Part shown: positions 62,113-64,000 of the stretch, piece by piece
Position numbering within the stretch: position 1 is the first letter of the stretch
How the letters are laid out: each line of letters starts with the position of its first letter
NCBI GenBank assembly: GCA_041521345.1
Contig: JBGOHB010000016.1
Source: Virgibacillus_N oceani_A
GTDB taxonomy: Bacteria > Bacillota > Bacilli > Bacillales > Amphibacillaceae
DNA length: 64,000 nucleotides
Direction: 5' to 3' (one strand)
Program-made: the position numbers and the translations under genes
Notes under the pieces: generated by a model
Database searches by the model: none
The model's input: only the letters and a program-made list of their open reading frames with translations
What the model was told of the DNA's origin: nothing

Positions 62113-63125
62113 TGGGCTATGAAATAATTGGAATCACCGTGTTATGGTTTTTTCTCTATGGTTATTTAATAGTAGCTTCTGTTGACTTTGGTGCCGGATT
62201 TTTTGCCTACTATGCGAAAGTCACGAAGAAGGATCATATCATTAATCAGTTGATTTCCAGGTATTTATCGCCGGTTTGGGAAGTGACAAACGTATTTTTC
62301 GTTTTCTTTTTTGTTGGTATCGTTGGCTTTTTCCCTGACTCTGCCTATTATTATGGAACGGCTTTGCTTGTACCGGGAAGTATCGCAATTATTTTGCTTG
62401 CGATCCGTGGTTCCTTTTATGCTTTTGAAAATTATGGCTCGAAACAAAGCAATGTGTATATGTTTTTGTACGGTGCTACCGGGCTGTTAATTCCGGCTTC
62501 CTTGTCCACAGCGCTCACTATGTCAGAGGGCGGATTCATTTTGGAGGAAAACGGGCAAGTTTCGCTTCAATATATGGAACTCTTAACAAGCCCGTATTCT
62601 TGGAGTGTTGTGTTCTTGGCAATCGTTTCTGTGTTGTTTATCAGTGCCGCCTTTTTAACATTTTATGCGGCGCGAGCAAAAGACACAGCGGCATTAAAAT
62701 TAGTCCGGAAGTACGCTTTATTTTGGGGGACACCAACCATAGTTATGGCGTTAACGACGTTTATTGCTTTGGGCCAGCATAATGAAAGACATTATGAAAA
62801 TATGATTGATTTATGGTGGGTGTTTGGTTTATCGGTTGGATTTTTTATGATTGCCATGTGGCTTTTATATGAAGGAAAACGTTATGGGCTGGCATTCATC
62901 AGTGTAATGCTGCAATTCTTCTTTGCGTTTTTCGGATATGGAATAAGTCATTTGCCATATATATTGGATCCTTATATCAATATTTATGAGCATGCGACCC
63001 ATGAGTCGATGGGAATTGCGCTCATCATTGCGTTTATCGCCGGGTTATTTCTGCTTATTCCTTCGCTGGTCCTGTTAATAAAACTTTTTTTATTCGATGC
63101 AGATTATGTGAAAGGGAAAAAATAA
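62112..63125 (+). CDS. cydB: Cytochrome bd ubiquinol oxidase subunit II
   Basis: A 337-residue partner subunit with eight spans: GITVLWFFLYGYLIVASVDF, GAGFFAYYAKV, LSPVWEVTNVFFVFFFVGIV, and LWWVFGLSVGFFMIAMWLLY. It pairs with CydA in the bd oxidase. The ATG overlaps the cydA stop. It is followed after 18 bp by the first cyd ABC exporter gene, as in the Bacillus cydABCD operon. Confidence 0.94.
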   Translation: MGYEIIGITVLWFFLYGYLIVASVDFGAGFFAYYAKVTKKDHIINQLISRYLSPVWEVTNVFFVFFFVGIVGFFPDSAYYYGTALLVPGSIAIILLAIRGSFYAFENYGSKQSNVYMFLYGATGLLIPASLSTALTMSEGGFILEENGQVSLQYMELLTSPYSWSVVFLAIVSVLFISAAFLTFYAARAKDTAALKLVRKYALFWGTPTIVMALTTFIALGQHNERHYENMIDLWWVFGLSVGFFMIAMWLLYEGKRYGLAFISVMLQFFFAFFGYGISHLPYILDPYINIYEHATHESMGIALIIAFIAGLFLLIPSLVLLIKLFLFDADYVKGKK

Positions 63126-63143
63126 TATGAAGGGAGTACGGTC

Positions 63144-64000
63144 ATGAGCTATATAAAAAAAGCTATGAAAAAACAGAAAAAAGGCTTCATATCCATGTTC
63201 TTGTTAACGGGTATCACAGCTGCGGCCATTACTGTTCAAGCGTACTTCCTTGTATCTGTGATTGATGGTGTCTTTTTACAAGAGGAATCGTTTAAGACGC
63301 TTCTTCCGTTATTGGGAGGGCTCCTTTTCGTTCTTCTCGTAAGGGCGCTTAGTAAATATGGAATTGGCTTAACAGGTGTGGCAATGGGTGTACATGCAAA
63401 ACGATATTTTCGAAAAAAGCTTTTGCAAAAGCTTACCGACAATCCGATCCAAGCTTCCCTTGATTCTCAATCAGGTAAAAAGACCAGTTTGTTGATGGAT
63501 GCAGTAGATGAAGTGGATAGTTATTTCAGTGGTTATATTCCCCAGATCATTCAGTCATCGATCATCCCGCTTGTTTTGCTTGTCGTCATTTTCACCCAAC
63601 ACGCAAACACCGGTTTTATCATCCTGATTACAGCTCCGTTTATCCCTCTATTCATGGTTATTATAGGCATGCAGACAAAGAAAAAGTCAGAGGAGCAACT
63701 GGAAAAGCTTTCTCAATTCTCGGGCCAATTTTTAGATGTCGTACAGGGGCTTGTCACGCTGAAATTATTTGGACAGGCAAAAAAGAAAAAAGAGGCAATC
63801 AAAGAGAGCAGTCTTCAATTTCGTGATGCGACAATGGAAATATTGAAAGTTGCTTTTGCTAATTCCTTTATGCTCGAGTTGATATCCATGCTGAGTATTG
63901 GAATTGTTGCGCTCGAGATAGCACTTCAGCTCATTGTTTTTGATGGTATATCATTCTTCACTGCATTTTTTCTCTTAATAATAGCTCCTGAATTTTACAG
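63144..64000 (+). CDS. CydD/CydC-type thiol-reductant ABC exporter subunit, 5' part
   Basis: ATG 63144 follows AAGGGAG and opens a frame that runs past the window end, 285 residues visible. It starts MSYIKKAMKKQKKGFISMFL and contains the transmembrane domain of a CydD-like half transporter: AYFLVSVIDGVFLQEESF, LLVRALSKYGIGLTGV, LGQFLDVVQGLVTLKLFGQA-type (here SGQFLDVVQGLVTLKLFGQA), and LLIIAPEFY near the end. The ATPase domain lies outside. CydDC exports cysteine/glutathione and is needed for bd oxidase assembly. Confidence 0.85.
   Translation, partial: MSYIKKAMKKQKKGFISMFLLTGITAAAITVQAYFLVSVIDGVFLQEESFKTLLPLLGGLLFVLLVRALSKYGIGLTGVAMGVHAKRYFRKKLLQKLTDNPIQASLDSQSGKKTSLLMDAVDEVDSYFSGYIPQIIQSSIIPLVLLVVIFTQHANTGFIILITAPFIPLFMVIIGMQTKKKSEEQLEKLSQFSGQFLDVVQGLVTLKLFGQAKKKKEAIKESSLQFRDATMEILKVAFANSFMLELISMLSIGIVALEIALQLIVFDGISFFTAFFLLIIAPEFY

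Overview
The window is low-GC, Gram-positive DNA, most likely from a Bacillaceae species of the Oceanobacillus/Virgibacillus/Lentibacillus type. The assignment rests on gene content: a bacillopeptidase F homologue, a YusW-type lipoprotein, a Firmicute-type cydABD locus, HelD, thioredoxin-type ArsC, DUF2512 and DUF1772 proteins. Strong AGGAGG-type ribosome sites and frequent TTG/GTG starts fit. No rRNA, tRNA, CRISPR array or intact mobile element was seen. Placement below family level is inference.

Layout. 1-2.9 kb: two CPBP membrane proteins, the second fused to a TIM-barrel domain. 3.2-7 kb: a decayed phosphotransferase gene, a MarR/NmrA/DUF1772 operon with mirrored operators, a decayed DHFR-like gene and an AHSA1 protein. 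8.3-12.6 kb: a very large secreted bacillopeptidase F homologue that has lost most of its catalytic residues. 12.7-16.6 kb: a phosphotransferase, DUF2512, a DUF2243/CtaG pair with a frameshift in a G7 tract, and a truncated oxidoreductase. 17.3-20.3 kb: an RND exporter. 20.6-21 kb: an IS605-type TnpB remnant with its right-end hairpin.

21.3-26.6 kb: a five-gene sensor kinase/regulator/ABC exporter operon with the architecture of the linearmycin-resistance operon lnrJKLMN. A second drug-type ABC exporter with its own MerR regulator faces it (26.9-29.6 kb). 30.2-34.7 kb: an AraC regulator followed by dapL-dapF-glnA. 34.8-36.6 kb: a purine permease and phosphoribosyltransferase under a guanine-type riboswitch. 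36.8-41 kb: a GDPD-like protein, a MATE pump, a DUF899 protein and gene remnants. 42-46.4 kb: an Hsp33 paralogue with a MerR gene, a 52-bp tandem repeat array, an RDD protein and uracil-DNA glycosylase. 46.5-50.8 kb: a YusW lipoprotein and a type-2 IleRS behind attenuator-like hairpins. 50.9-53.1 kb: arsRBC. 54-57.2 kb: a guanylate-kinase-like protein and an ABC transporter. 57.2-60 kb: helD with an elaborate leader. 60.3-64 kb: a short repeat array, a 30-bp palindrome and cydABD, running off the end.

Common themes are export and stress defence (five ABC/RND/MATE systems, ArsB, HelD, IleS2, several MerR/MarR/ArsR regulators) and many pseudogenes. At least ten gene remnants lie between intact genes, and several of them are found only by joining frames by hand. 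The observations most worth following are the catalytically degraded bacillopeptidase F, the helD leader (promoter, alternative hairpins, 19-codon reading frame inside a perfect hairpin) and the CPBP/TIM-barrel fusion.
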